DNA of 64,000 bases from an uncultured Elusimicrobiales bacterium (GTDB taxonomy: Bacteria > Elusimicrobiota > Elusimicrobia > Elusimicrobiales > Elusimicrobiaceae). Numbering within the stretch: position 1 is the stretch's first letter; every line of letters begins with the position of its first letter. The stretch covers positions 124,001 through 188,000 of the forward strand of contig CALVGG010000002.1 of the NCBI GenBank assembly GCA_944327085.1, in the 5' to 3' direction. Shown here one piece after another: positions 1 to 8,151 of this stretch. Under the pieces are notes generated by a model. It was not told the DNA's origin. It did no database searches and saw only the letters and a list, made by a program, of their open reading frames with translations. A program made the translations under genes and the position numbers.

Positions 1-399
1 CAGGGCTTGCGGGAAGTGGCCCGTGCCATGAACTTGCCGGACCCTGACTTTGCACGCGGGTCTTTGTCTTTAATCGGCCAGTCCATACGCAATAAATCCT
101 GGGCAAATACCATCCGCCGTTTTGCCCTTCAAGACCCGGACGCCGTGATTTTTGTATATACGGGGTTTGGCCATTCGGCCTATAAATATTTGGAAAATTT
201 GCCTTTTATGCTGCGGGATTTTAAATCCCAGGTGTTTTTGTTTGATATTGTGGGGGACGATACCCTAAACCCCGCCTTTGGGGATTTATTTACCGAAGAT
301 TTCCTTGCGGACCGCCGTTGCGTATCCGTAACCGTATTAAAAGACGTTAAATACCGCCGCCTGTTGGGGGCCGATGTGTTGGTGTATGTGCACAAATAG
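1..399 (+). CDS. Exported TIKI/ChaN-like protein, C-terminal part (5' cut by window edge)
   Basis: The reading frame is already open at base 1, so only the last ~132 residues are seen. They end with the block FVYTGFGHSAYKYLENLP, which matches VYAGGAHV...LPELL and VYAGAGHV...LPSML in the next two genes, so this is the first of three tandem paralogues. The GxxH (here GFGH) is the second metal-binding-type motif of the TIKI/TraB/PrgY/ChaN fold; the first motif would lie upstream of the window. The next gene starts 10 bases after the stop, so they probably share an mRNA. Function unknown; a metallo-hydrolase or haem/metal-binding role is only inference from the fold. Confidence 0.6.
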   Translation, partial: QGLREVARAMNLPDPDFARGSLSLIGQSIRNKSWANTIRRFALQDPDAVIFVYTGFGHSAYKYLENLPFMLRDFKSQVFLFDIVGDDTLNPAFGDLFTEDFLADRRCVSVTVLKDVKYRRLLGADVLVYVHK

Positions 400-409
400 A
401 GGTGCTTCT

Positions 410-1630
410 ATGCGTAAAATTTTTGCTTGCTTAGTGACGGTAACGTGTTTGTTTACTGCGGTCTTTGCCCAGGGCGCTTTGCAAAGGGCCGCGCGTGGCG
501 CGGCACGCAAAGTGCAGCCCAAAACGCATACATTAAAAGATTTACGCGCGCAAAAAGCCCGGCAGATGTTGCGCACCCGCCAGGCCCGCAAATGGAAAGC
601 GCTTACCGGCCGCCCCTTTGTGGTAGACCCGGCCGTTCCCCCGGTGTTTTCCAATCGTCCTTCGTATGCGTTAAATATAGAAAACTTGTTTAGCGAAAAA
701 GACCTGGCAGTGATTGACAATAATGATTATTTTGACGCGGTTTCCCTTCCGCTTGATGCAAAACCTACGGCCTTGGAGCGCTATTTTATTGCCCGCAATA
801 ACCGGGTGAATACATTGGAAAAATTGGTGTGGCGCAGCCGGTTGGATTATTTTAAAAAGCATAGCTGGCAAATAACGCAAAATTTGGATGTGTCCCTCTC
901 GTACGGGGTGATTAATTACCTGGATTATATACCCAAAGACGTAAAAGTTTTGTATTTGGGGGAAGTCCATTATTCTTCCAAAATTCAAAAAGAAGTGATA
1001 AACGTGTTAGAACAGCTCCGGGCTTCCCGCCCGCATCAACCCATCTTTTTATTGACGGAATTCTTGCCGGATACATATTATTTACTGGCGGATATGCGCA
1101 TGCCAAAATGCTTACGCAAGGTGTACGCTGCAGCGGTGTGGAAGCGCGCCAATGAGTTGGGCATTCACGTGGTGGGGGTGGAGAACCGACAGCTGTTGAA
1201 CAGATTGGAACGCAAAGATTTTTATAAATATTACTCTGCCCGTATGGACGGCGCCGCCCGGCGTAATGCGTCGTGGAACCATCATGTGCGGGAACTGCAA
1301 AAAAATGTGCCAGAGGCATTGATTGTAGTGTATGCGGGCGGGGCGCATGTGGATGCATCCTATTACCGCAACTTGCCTGAACTGCTGGGGGAGAAAAAAT
1401 CTTTTATTATAGATTTTGATTTGCCGGATATGAAGCCTGCCGTTAAACCTATTTTTAATTATATGAAGCTTCCCGAAAAGATGGTGGCGGATTTTGGCAA
1501 AGATAAACACGCCAAAATGCTTACGTATCTGTTGGATGAGTCTTATAAAAAATTGATTGGGTTTGATTTATCCGTCACCGTACACAGGGTGCCGGGGGAA
1601 ATGCCCAAAGGATTAAACAGTGAAAAATAA
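410..1630 (+). CDS. Exported TIKI/ChaN-like protein (paralogue 2)
   Basis: About 406 residues. I chose the ATG at 410 because it follows GAGGTG by 7 bases and begins a clean signal peptide (MRKIFACLVTVTCLFTAVFAQ); an in-frame ATG at 374 would add a Cys-rich tail overlapping the previous gene. A basic linker follows (about residues 25-65). Two motifs typical of the TIKI/TraB/ChaN superfamily are visible: YLGEVHYSS near residue 183, followed by a conserved LLTEF strand, and VYAGGAHVD near residue 307. Known family members bind a metal or haem through such GxxH motifs. It is probably periplasmic or surface exposed. Substrate unknown. The stop overlaps the next start by 11 bases, so the two are translationally coupled. 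Confidence 0.65.
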   Translation: MRKIFACLVTVTCLFTAVFAQGALQRAARGAARKVQPKTHTLKDLRAQKARQMLRTRQARKWKALTGRPFVVDPAVPPVFSNRPSYALNIENLFSEKDLAVIDNNDYFDAVSLPLDAKPTALERYFIARNNRVNTLEKLVWRSRLDYFKKHSWQITQNLDVSLSYGVINYLDYIPKDVKVLYLGEVHYSSKIQKEVINVLEQLRASRPHQPIFLLTEFLPDTYYLLADMRMPKCLRKVYAAAVWKRANELGIHVVGVENRQLLNRLERKDFYKYYSARMDGAARRNASWNHHVRELQKNVPEALIVVYAGGAHVDASYYRNLPELLGEKKSFIIDFDLPDMKPAVKPIFNYMKLPEKMVADFGKDKHAKMLTYLLDESYKKLIGFDLSVTVHRVPGEMPKGLNSEK

Positions 1631-2777
1631 GTTAATTTCTCTTGTGGCCTGTATGTTGGCGTGCAGCCCGTTATATGCGCAAAAAAATATCATTCAACCC
1701 GTAAAAAAGGCGCTCATGGGCCCGGTGCGGGCGGAGTTCACCCGTGTGCCGGGAAAGGTGCACCAGGTAAATTATTTTGAAGAGTTGCTCGGGCATGAAT
1801 TGGAACCGGTGGGCCGCTCCGTACTGGGTAAAAATTTACAAGCCAGCCGTATAGAAAGCGAATTTTACGGCATAGCCCGTGCCGCGCGGGATAATTATAT
1901 TCACAACCATTTGCGCACCCGTTGGGTAAACCAATGGAAACGCTTTACCCAAAACCGTGAGCAGGTGCAAAAGGCTGTTAAAAGCCGCCTGTTTGGGCAT
2001 CAGCCTCTCGCTTATGATAAAGTGTTTGATTTTTCTTCCCGCTGGATATTTTTTGGAGAAAGACACGGCCATACCCCTATTACGGAGGAAATAGCCTCTT
2101 TTGTGGCCGGTTTTGCCCGCCGCCACCCGGATACACCCGTTTATTTGGCTACGGAATTTATCAACACCCGTGATGATATGGGAATGGAACGCTTATTTAT
2201 CCGCACCCCGCAGGATTTGTATAAATATATGGACGGCATATCCGTTGATATGCTGCGCCCGTTTAATCTGCTCCTTCAAAATAACGTAACCCTGGTAGGG
2301 CTGGAGGATTGGGAAGAATTCCAACACCAGGCGGACCTGGCTTTTGAAAAGGGCGAGTTTGATATGCGCCTTCCGTCCCATATGGAATATGAATACCGCC
2401 TGGCCCGTTCTTTATGGGGGGTGGAACACCGCAACCAAATGTGGGCGAAACGTTTAAACATGCTGCGCCGGCAGGCGGGCCCGCAGGCTTATATTTTTGT
2501 GTATGCGGGTGCCGGGCATGTAAACCGCAGTATACCGGGCAATTTGCCTTCTATGCTTAAGCAAAACGCGTCCCCCGTTATTACGCTTTCGGTATATGGG
2601 GATAACCCCATTGATTTCTTTTTGTGGGACGGATACCTCCGCCCTCAAAAAGAGGATTTACTGGGCGTGCCTTGCACCCCTAAAAACTGCCAGCACCCGC
2701 AAAAATTGTTTATGTGGCATAAAAAACCGGAGTATGGCCAGCTGCTCGGGTGCGACGGACGCATATGGTTCTTTTAA
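1620..2777 (+). CDS. Exported TIKI/ChaN-like protein (paralogue 3)
   Basis: 385 residues, GTG start inside the end of the previous gene, with AAAGGA about 8 bases upstream. The signal peptide (MKNKLISLVACMLACSPLYAQ) is followed by a basic stretch (IIQPVKKAL). FFGERHGHTP near residue 146 and YLATEF after it, then VYAGAGHVNRS near residue 296, are the same two-motif arrangement as in the upstream paralogue, and the closing LPSML block also matches. Three divergent copies in tandem suggest duplication followed by specialisation. Similar to ChaN-like haem-binding lipoproteins and eukaryotic TIKI metalloproteases in motif only; activity is not established by sequence. Confidence 0.65.
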   Translation: MKNKLISLVACMLACSPLYAQKNIIQPVKKALMGPVRAEFTRVPGKVHQVNYFEELLGHELEPVGRSVLGKNLQASRIESEFYGIARAARDNYIHNHLRTRWVNQWKRFTQNREQVQKAVKSRLFGHQPLAYDKVFDFSSRWIFFGERHGHTPITEEIASFVAGFARRHPDTPVYLATEFINTRDDMGMERLFIRTPQDLYKYMDGISVDMLRPFNLLLQNNVTLVGLEDWEEFQHQADLAFEKGEFDMRLPSHMEYEYRLARSLWGVEHRNQMWAKRLNMLRRQAGPQAYIFVYAGAGHVNRSIPGNLPSMLKQNASPVITLSVYGDNPIDFFLWDGYLRPQKEDLLGVPCTPKNCQHPQKLFMWHKKPEYGQLLGCDGRIWFF

Positions 2778-2784
2778 AAAAAGC

Positions 2785-2813
2785 TTGACAAAAAGGGTTA
2801 TATTTTATATAAT
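2785..2813 (+). promoter_or_regulatory. Perfect sigma-70 promoter, TTGACA-N17-TATAAT
   Basis: TTGACA at 2785-2790, a 17-bp spacer, TATAAT at 2808-2813; transcription would start near 2820. The promoter is embedded in an AT-rich inverted repeat (about 2790-2820) that might also act as a weak terminator for the upstream gene. No plus-strand gene follows for about 340 bases, so the likely product is a short RNA. Confidence 0.6.
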
Positions 2814-2819
2814 CCTTTT

Positions 2820-2890
2820 TAGTAAGAAGTTCTTATTTCTACCTCCTACTTTTACCCACAAAAAACCCGCCTTTCGGCGGGGTATAAATT
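2820..2890 (+). ncRNA. Candidate small RNA with anti-Shine-Dalgarno seed
   Basis: Predicted transcript from the consensus promoter just upstream. It begins with a small palindrome (TAAGAAGTTCTTA), then an unpaired pyrimidine stretch containing ACCTCCT at 2841-2847, which is complementary to ribosome binding sites, and ends at the CCCGCC-TTTC-GGCGGG hairpin at 2866-2881. That hairpin has a good U-tract only on the minus strand, so termination on the plus strand is uncertain. No coding potential seen. Confidence 0.35.
2860..2881 (-). terminator. Rho-independent terminator of the small membrane protein gene
   Basis: Read on the minus strand: a CCCGCC/GGCGGG stem with GAAA loop followed by six T. 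It lies just past the stop of the 2902-3087 gene. Confidence 0.8.
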
Positions 2891-2901
2891 TCTTATCTTT
2901 G

Positions 2902-3087
2902 TTACATGCTTTGCGGCGTGGTGGCCAGCAAATAAAACATCAGCCCCACTAATGCCGCCGTAAGCAGCGCGCATACCAGCGCGGCCGTTTTTTTGCTCCC
3001 TTTGGGGAACATCTTGCGGGTAATAATATAAAACCCGGGGAACCCCAACATCACCACAAATACAGCAATAATAATCAGTCCCGTCAT
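2902..3087 (-). CDS. Small two-helix membrane protein
   Basis: 61 residues, ATG at 3087 preceded by GGAGG at a good distance. Two hydrophobic helices (about residues 3-22 and 35-55) are joined by a short basic loop (RKMFPKGSKK), so it should sit in the inner membrane as a hairpin. Not recognised. It is monocistronic with its own terminator, and lies between the exported-protein cluster and the phage cassette, reading away from the latter. Its place at the cassette border may be coincidental. Confidence 0.6.
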   Translation of the reverse strand: MTGLIIIAVFVVMLGFPGFYIITRKMFPKGSKKTAALVCALLTAALVGLMFYLLATTPQSM

Positions 3088-3165
3088 AATCAGCCTCCGT
3101 TATTCCTCTATAGTAGTAAATTTCTTCCTGCCATAGCTACGCTTTCTTTATATTACAGGTGAAGT

Positions 3166-4725
3166 ATGAACAACAAACAACCCAATTATTGCCGGATATA
3201 TGACGAACTTTCGCGCGAGGCCGCCTCCTGGCGAAGCGTGTGGAAGGAACTGGGCGCCTATTTGGCCCCCACCCGCGGTTTTTTTGACGGGGAACAACCC
3301 AACCGCGGCCAAAAGATAGACCACCGCAAGCTGATAGACTCGGACCCGCTTTTGGCGGTGGAAGTATTATGCGCGGGGATGATTTCCGGGCTTACCAGTC
3401 CGTCCCGCAGTTGGTTTGAGCTGGAAATCGCACCCGCCGCTGCCCGTCAGCTTCCCGGCGCTAAAGAGTGGACACATGCCGTAAAAAAGCACTTGGAAGA
3501 AGCCTTTGCCTCCTCTAACATTTACGCGGCCCTGCACGGCTTTTATCAGGAAATTGCCGTATTTGGCACGGCCGCCATGTTATTGGAAGAAGACCTGCAG
3601 GACGTACTTCGCTGTCGCCTGTTTACGGCGGGGGAATACGTGCTGGGGGCGGATGGGGACGGGCGCATTAACTCGTTTGGGCGGGAATTCTTTTTAACCG
3701 CCGGGCAAATGGCGGATAAATTTGGCCTTTCGCGTCTTCCCGCGGCTGTTGCCCAAGCGGTTAAAGAAGGGCGCCAGAGCACCTGGCACAAAGTGCGCCA
3801 CTTAATTGTGCCCAACCCCCGCCAAAACACCCGCTATAAAGACGCCTTGCATATGCCGTACCGCTCCGTTTATTTTACGCCGCAGGGGCATATTTTAAAA
3901 GAGGGCGGATACTGGGAGTTCCCGGTCATAGCGGCCCGGTGGGAAGTAAAAAACACGTCCGACGTGTACGGCAAAGGCCCGGGCTGGAAATGCCTGGGGG
4001 ACGTAAAAATGCTGCAAAAAATGCAAAAAACCAAACTGGTGGCTTTGGATAAAAACACCAACCCGCCCATGATGGTGTCTTCGGGCGTGCAGGGGGAAGT
4101 GAATTTGCTGCCCGGCGGCTTAACGCGCTACAGCGGCACGACGGACGCCGCCGTAAAACCCGCCTATCAGGTGCAGGTGGATTTAGCCGCGCTGGAAAAC
4201 AGCATAGAAAAAGTAAAAAATACCATTAAATCCCAATTCTTTGCCGATGTGTTTGTTATGCTCAGCGCACAAAATTATTCCAACATGACCGCGGCCGAAG
4301 TGGCCGAACGCCACCAGGAAAAACTGTTGGTTTTAGGCCCCGTATTGGAGCGGCTTAAAAATGAACTGTTGGACCCGTTGGTGGAACGCTCCTACGGCAT
4401 TTTGCTCCGCCGCGGGGCTTTGCCGAACCCGCCGCAAAGCGTGCAGGGGCTGGAAATTGGCGTAAGCTACGTAAGCATGATTGCCCAGGCGCAAAAAGCG
4501 GCAGGCATGGCGGCGGTTTCCCAGGCGATGGCCTATGCCGGCAGCCTGGCGCAGGCCAAGCCCGAAGTGCTGGACCGCGTGGATTTTGACTCCGCCCTGG
4601 AGCAAGGTTTAGAAATGTTGGGCGTTCCGCCCGGCATTTTAAGAACGCGGGAACAAACCCAAGCCCTGCGCCAGGCGCGCGCCCGCCAAACGGACGCCAC
4701 CACCCCTTCCACCCCTGCCGTTTAA
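3166..4725 (+). CDS. Phage portal (head-to-tail connector) protein, podovirus type
   Basis: 519 residues. The stretch AGMISGLTSPSRSWFEL near residues 70-85 is the hallmark of the podoviral head-tail connector family (T7 gp8-like; Pfam 'Bacteriophage head to tail connecting protein'). Such proteins form the dodecameric portal ring at one capsid vertex through which DNA is packaged and ejected. Length matches the family (about 500-560). ATG follows AGGTGA. The tail ends in a short Thr/Pro-rich segment. It opens the phage cassette; the terminase genes that normally precede a portal are not there, and the neighbour upstream is a small host-like gene on the other strand. Confidence 0.85.
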   Translation: MNNKQPNYCRIYDELSREAASWRSVWKELGAYLAPTRGFFDGEQPNRGQKIDHRKLIDSDPLLAVEVLCAGMISGLTSPSRSWFELEIAPAAARQLPGAKEWTHAVKKHLEEAFASSNIYAALHGFYQEIAVFGTAAMLLEEDLQDVLRCRLFTAGEYVLGADGDGRINSFGREFFLTAGQMADKFGLSRLPAAVAQAVKEGRQSTWHKVRHLIVPNPRQNTRYKDALHMPYRSVYFTPQGHILKEGGYWEFPVIAARWEVKNTSDVYGKGPGWKCLGDVKMLQKMQKTKLVALDKNTNPPMMVSSGVQGEVNLLPGGLTRYSGTTDAAVKPAYQVQVDLAALENSIEKVKNTIKSQFFADVFVMLSAQNYSNMTAAEVAERHQEKLLVLGPVLERLKNELLDPLVERSYGILLRRGALPNPPQSVQGLEIGVSYVSMIAQAQKAAGMAAVSQAMAYAGSLAQAKPEVLDRVDFDSALEQGLEMLGVPPGILRTREQTQALRQARARQTDATTPSTPAV

Positions 4726-4776
4726 CCCGCCTTATTTATTTCCAAAAAGAAAAGAACAAAAAATCCTTACGCGGGC

Positions 4777-4894
4777 GCGTCTTAAATTACCGCACGGCCC
4801 GCGCAAGGGGGGAAAGTTTACCCTCCCGGGGGAGGGGGCTTTCTTCTAACCCACACAACCCGCCAAAGCCGGGTGGCCGCGCCTTAAATTACCG
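4777..4894 (+). repeat. Pair of short direct repeats in portal-Bbp19 gap
   Basis: GCGTCTTAAATTACCG at 4777-4792 recurs as GCGCCTTAAATTACCG at 4879-4894, 102 bases apart, each followed by a GC-rich run. Between them is a CCCTCCC-GG-GGGAGGG hairpin (about 4821-4837). The 207-base gap (4726-4932) otherwise has no gene. Possible regulatory or processing sites; role unknown. Confidence 0.5.
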
Positions 4895-4932
4895 AGCGGG
4901 CCCCCCTGGCGGAAAGGGGAACACGCCCCGGA

Positions 4933-5253
4933 GTGTATCCCCTTCCCTTTATGAAAACAGATACACAGCCCACACAGGACGAGCGCGACTTGCGCTCCCT
5001 GCTGCAAAGCGCTTGCGGCCGGCGTGTGTTATGGCGCATTTTACGCGCCGCGCGCACCGGGGAAAATGCGTTTTGCGTGCAAAACTCTCACGCCACCGCT
5101 TACGTTTGCGGCCAGCAAAGTATTGGCGCGTGGCTAAGCGAAGAAATCTGGCGGGCGGAACCTTCCGCCCTGGCGCGTATGCGCCTGGAAAGCGAAAGCG
5201 CCCAGCGTGCCCGCCGCCAAAACGAGGAGAAAGAATATCATGACAACCCCTAA
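4933..5253 (+). CDS. Bbp19-like phage protein
   Basis: About 100-106 residues. The core (DLRSLLQSACGRRVLWRIL ... GQQSIGAWLSEEI) has the pattern of the small Bbp19 family found between portal and scaffold genes of BPP-1-like podoviruses. Its role in those phages is not established. The start is uncertain: GTG at 4933 or ATG at 4951, neither with a well-placed ribosome binding site. The reading frame ends overlapping the start of the scaffold gene, so translation is coupled. Confidence 0.65.
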   Translation: MYPLPFMKTDTQPTQDERDLRSLLQSACGRRVLWRILRAARTGENAFCVQNSHATAYVCGQQSIGAWLSEEIWRAEPSALARMRLESESAQRARRQNEEKEYHDNP

Positions 5254-5824
5254 TAACGCTTTACCCCAGCCTAGCGCCCCCGCGCAGGAGGGCGCGCTTG
5301 CCACGGGGAGTGCGCCACAAAGCACCCCGCCCGAAGGCAACGGGCCGGCTCCAGCTCAGCCGGGGCCTCAGGCCCCGGCCTCTTACGAGGACGTCCGCCT
5401 TCCGCCCGGCGCGCAGGACCCGCAAGGCCTGCTAAATGAGTTTAAGCAACTAGCCCAAACTTTAAACCTGCCCCCTCAAGCGGCCCAGCAACTGGTGGAG
5501 TGGGAGTTTTCCCGCGCGCAAAACCTCAGCCGTCACCAGGAAGCCCAACACCAGCAACTGCTGCAAAACTGGGCGGACGCCAGCAAAGAAATGCTGGGCC
5601 CCTCTTACGAAGAAGACCTGGCCCTTGCAGTGCGCGCGGCGGACACGTTTGGCGGGGAAGCCCTGCGCCAGCTGCTGGAGGAAACGGGGCTTGGCAATCA
5701 CCCGGTGATTGTAAAAACATTTTGCCAAATCGGCCGTGCGACGGCGGAAGATTCCAGCCTGGGGGGAAAAGAAGCCTCCGGCGGGGATAAGACGTTTGCC
5801 GAAGCGTTGTACGGCTCTAATTAA
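5240..5824 (+). CDS. Phage capsid scaffolding-type protein
   Basis: 194 residues from the ATG at 5240, which follows GAGGAGA by 9 bases. The N-terminal ~60 residues are Pro/Ala/Gln-rich and probably disordered. The rest is helical, Gln- and Glu-rich, with the block LLEETGLGNHPVIVKTFCQIGRATAED that is common in scaffold-like proteins encoded directly before the capsid gene in tailed phages. It probably guides procapsid assembly. No protease motif seen. An in-frame upstream start at 5207 was rejected for lack of a ribosome binding site. Confidence 0.75.
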   Translation: MTTPNNALPQPSAPAQEGALATGSAPQSTPPEGNGPAPAQPGPQAPASYEDVRLPPGAQDPQGLLNEFKQLAQTLNLPPQAAQQLVEWEFSRAQNLSRHQEAQHQQLLQNWADASKEMLGPSYEEDLALAVRAADTFGGEALRQLLEETGLGNHPVIVKTFCQIGRATAEDSSLGGKEASGGDKTFAEALYGSN

Positions 5825-5838
5825 GTTAAGGAGAGTAT

Positions 5839-6816
5839 ATGGCTATCATAGCAGACAAAAACTACGGCTTAGTGGACTATGCCAAACAGTTTGACCCTTC
5901 CGGCCAGGAACTGGCCATCGCGGAAGTGTTAAGCCAATCCAATGAAATTATAGGTGACGCACTGGTGCGGGAATCCAGCCTGGACTCCGGCCACGAATAC
6001 GCCGTTCGCACCGGCATACCGGAAGGCACCTGGCGCCGCGCTTACCAGGGGATTGAGCCTTCCAAAGCCACTACCAAAGTGGTGGTGGAAACCTACGGCA
6101 CGCTTTCGGCCTACAGCGTGGTGGATAAATTAATTGCCGAAAAGGGCGGCCACGTGCAGGCGGTAAGGGAAGGGCAGAGCAAGGCAATTATTGCCGGAAT
6201 GTCCAACTCCATGGCCTATAACCTGATTTACGGCAACGCCGGCGAACACCCGGAACGCTTTACCGGCCTGGCCGCCCGTTACAGCGAGCTGAGCGGGGCG
6301 GAAAGCTCCCGCAACGTGATTGACGGCGGCGGCGAGGAAGAAGGCAAAAACTCCTCCATCTATTTGGTGGTGTGGGATAATGATAAAATTTTTACCTTTT
6401 TCCCCAAGGGCAGCAAAGCGGGCATCCAACGGGTGGACCACGGCCTTGTAAACCATGTGGACGCCAGCGGCAACGAATACCCCGCCTATAAGGAGTATTT
6501 TGAATGGAAATTGGGCCTGGCCGTGCAGGACTGGCGCTTTGCGGGCCGCGTGTGCAATATTGATGTTACCAACCCGCCGGCGGACTTAATTGACAAAATG
6601 TGCGAGCTGGAAGAACGCATACAAAGCCTTTCCATGGGTAAACCCGTTTGGTATATGAACCGCACCGTAAAGGCCGCGTTAAGAAAGCTGACCAGCAACA
6701 AAACCAACGTGCAGTACACGCCGGATCAGGTAACCTCCCGCCCGCTGATGACGTTTAACGAAATTCCCGTACACGTATGCGATGCCATTACCGATACGGA
6801 AAACTTGGTGAAATAG
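5839..6816 (+). CDS. Phage major capsid protein (GP7/BPP-1-like)
   Basis: 325 residues, ATG after AAGGAGA. The N-terminal pattern (EVLSQSNEIIGDALVRESS, later RTGIPEGTWRRAYQGI and ETYGTLSAYSVVDKLIAEKGGH, then GNAGEHPERFTGLAARY) is characteristic of the GP7-type major capsid proteins of podoviruses with BPP-1-like heads, which adopt the HK97 fold. It would form the icosahedral shell. Length is normal for the family and no interruption is seen, so the gene looks functional. Confidence 0.85.
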   Translation: MAIIADKNYGLVDYAKQFDPSGQELAIAEVLSQSNEIIGDALVRESSLDSGHEYAVRTGIPEGTWRRAYQGIEPSKATTKVVVETYGTLSAYSVVDKLIAEKGGHVQAVREGQSKAIIAGMSNSMAYNLIYGNAGEHPERFTGLAARYSELSGAESSRNVIDGGGEEEGKNSSIYLVVWDNDKIFTFFPKGSKAGIQRVDHGLVNHVDASGNEYPAYKEYFEWKLGLAVQDWRFAGRVCNIDVTNPPADLIDKMCELEERIQSLSMGKPVWYMNRTVKAALRKLTSNKTNVQYTPDQVTSRPLMTFNEIPVHVCDAITDTENLVK

Positions 6817-6826
6817 GAGGTTTTTT

Positions 6827-7204
6827 ATGTTACTGGACCAAAATGCCGTATTTTCTGACGCACAAGCCGTAAGCGCCACGGCTCCCTCCACCCACGTGGT
6901 GGACCAAGGCGCCGCGGGGGATGCCCGCACCGGCCTGTACGCTGTTATTCAAGTGGATGAAGCCTTTTCCGGCGTTACGCAGTTAACCGCCACGCTGGAA
7001 ACGGATGACAAGGCGGAGTTTTCTTCCGCCAAGGCTTTAATTAGCGTAACGGCGGATGCCGAGGCCTTAACAAAGGGGGCCGTGCTTTTAAAGGCGCCCG
7101 TTCCGGCCGGGGCCCGGCGCTACCTGCGTGTGAATTACACCGTAAGCGGCAGCGGCAGTGCAGGTAAAGTATCCGCATTTTTAACGGATATGGTGGACCT
7201 GTAA
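6827..7204 (+). CDS. Bbp16-like capsid cement protein
   Basis: 125 residues, ATG after GGAGG. The opening LLDQNAVFSDAQAVSATAPST and the small beta-rich body with repeated Gly/Ala turns match the Bbp16 family of capsid cement (decoration) proteins that stabilise BPP-1-like heads. It follows the capsid gene by 10 bases, the usual order. It is the last gene before the long non-coding island. Confidence 0.8.
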   Translation: MLLDQNAVFSDAQAVSATAPSTHVVDQGAAGDARTGLYAVIQVDEAFSGVTQLTATLETDDKAEFSSAKALISVTADAEALTKGAVLLKAPVPAGARRYLRVNYTVSGSGSAGKVSAFLTDMVDL

Positions 7205-8151
7205 GCCCAGCCCCAAAAAGCGGGGTGGGGGATTTTTTATCCCCTGCCCCGCGCGGAGGGGTCAAATCCTTTTTTATTAAAAAGCTAAATTTTCCCGCTT
7301 CTTACATTCATTTTGCGGGTGGGTAACTAAACACTTGGTGATAAAAAACTTAAATTTGGGGTGTTTTTGCTCAAAATAAGGCTTTTTACATCAAAATGCG
7401 TGATGATGTCGTATCAAGGATATTCTTAGGGCGCAAACGGGAGAGGTAAAGCAAAATTTTTGCCCCAAAACACAGGCTTGGGTGCCGGTGTTCCCCCGAC
7501 AAAAGCTATGGAAAAGTTCCTTTTATTTATTTAGGGCTTTAAATACGGGGTATTTATCCCATAAAAGCAAATAAAACCGCAAAACAGGGCCGGTGTATAG
7601 CGGCAAAGGTGTATTTTGGGGCCAAAAATACCCTGTATAGAGGGAAACATCTGCTAAATTTCCCCTAAATAAAAAACAGCTGATGTGGTGTTCATGAATG
7701 TTATCTTTTATTTGTAAAAATATATCTAATTTTAAAAATATTTAAAAAATAAGTATTTTTAAAATTATATATAAATTTAAAATAAATCAGTGCTGCTCTT
7801 TCTTTCTCAATTTTTTATTTCAAAATTATATTTAAAAATAAAAATATTTAAAAAATAAATATTTTTAAAATTAAATATAAAATATTATTGGAAAGAGTGG
7901 AAAATAGGATTTAGAGTTTTTGTAAAAATAAATGCAAATTTGCGGATAGTGATTGATGAAATAAATACATTGAAAATAAAAATATTTAAAAAATAAGTAT
8001 TTTTAAAAATATGCAAAAAATATCTTGTTTAAAATTTAGTTGCTAGAACGGTCTGTGTGCCCTGTTTGTTACAAGTCTATTTTATTATTAAATAAATATA
8101 TAAAAATAAAAATTATTAAATTTTAAATAAAATTAAAAATGGAGTTAAAAA
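7205..8151. other. 947-bp non-coding island inside the phage structural genes
   Basis: No plausible reading frame on either strand. The first ~60 bases hold a GC-rich, possibly terminating hairpin region after the cement gene. 7270-7680 is of intermediate composition with several local hairpins, for example the GTATTTTGG/CCAAAAATAC inverted repeat near 7610-7631. 7700-8040 and 8080-8140 are extremely AT-rich (well below 20% G+C by eye) and carry three copies of a 31-bp repeat. The flanking phage genes are about 55-60% G+C, so this stretch is sharply different. It could be a replication or packaging site, a regulatory region, or foreign DNA. Confidence 0.7.
7734..8008 (+). repeat. Three 31-bp AT-rich iterons
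   Basis: Copies at 7734-7764, 7840-7870 and 7978-8008. Copies 1 and 3 are identical and copy 2 differs by a single base (G to A). Each has AAAAATA at the left and TATTTTTA near the right, so it is partly palindromic. The spacing is 106 and 138 bases. Copies 2 and 3 are also preceded by the same AAATA run. This resembles the iterons of replication origins or the binding sites of an AT-hook or nucleoid protein. Confidence 0.75.

Noticed and set aside
337-1510. Long minus-strand frames opposite the exported proteins
   Set aside because: They overlap clear plus-strand genes with signal peptides and ribosome binding sites and show no protein-like composition.
4800-4850. Terminase small subunit in the gap after the portal gene
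   Set aside because: No reading frame of sufficient length; the gap holds only repeats and hairpins.
7205-8151. Group I intron or CRISPR array
   Set aside because: The repeats are only three, with unequal 75-107 base spacers, and are too AT-rich; no intron core or cas genes; the flanking genes are whole.
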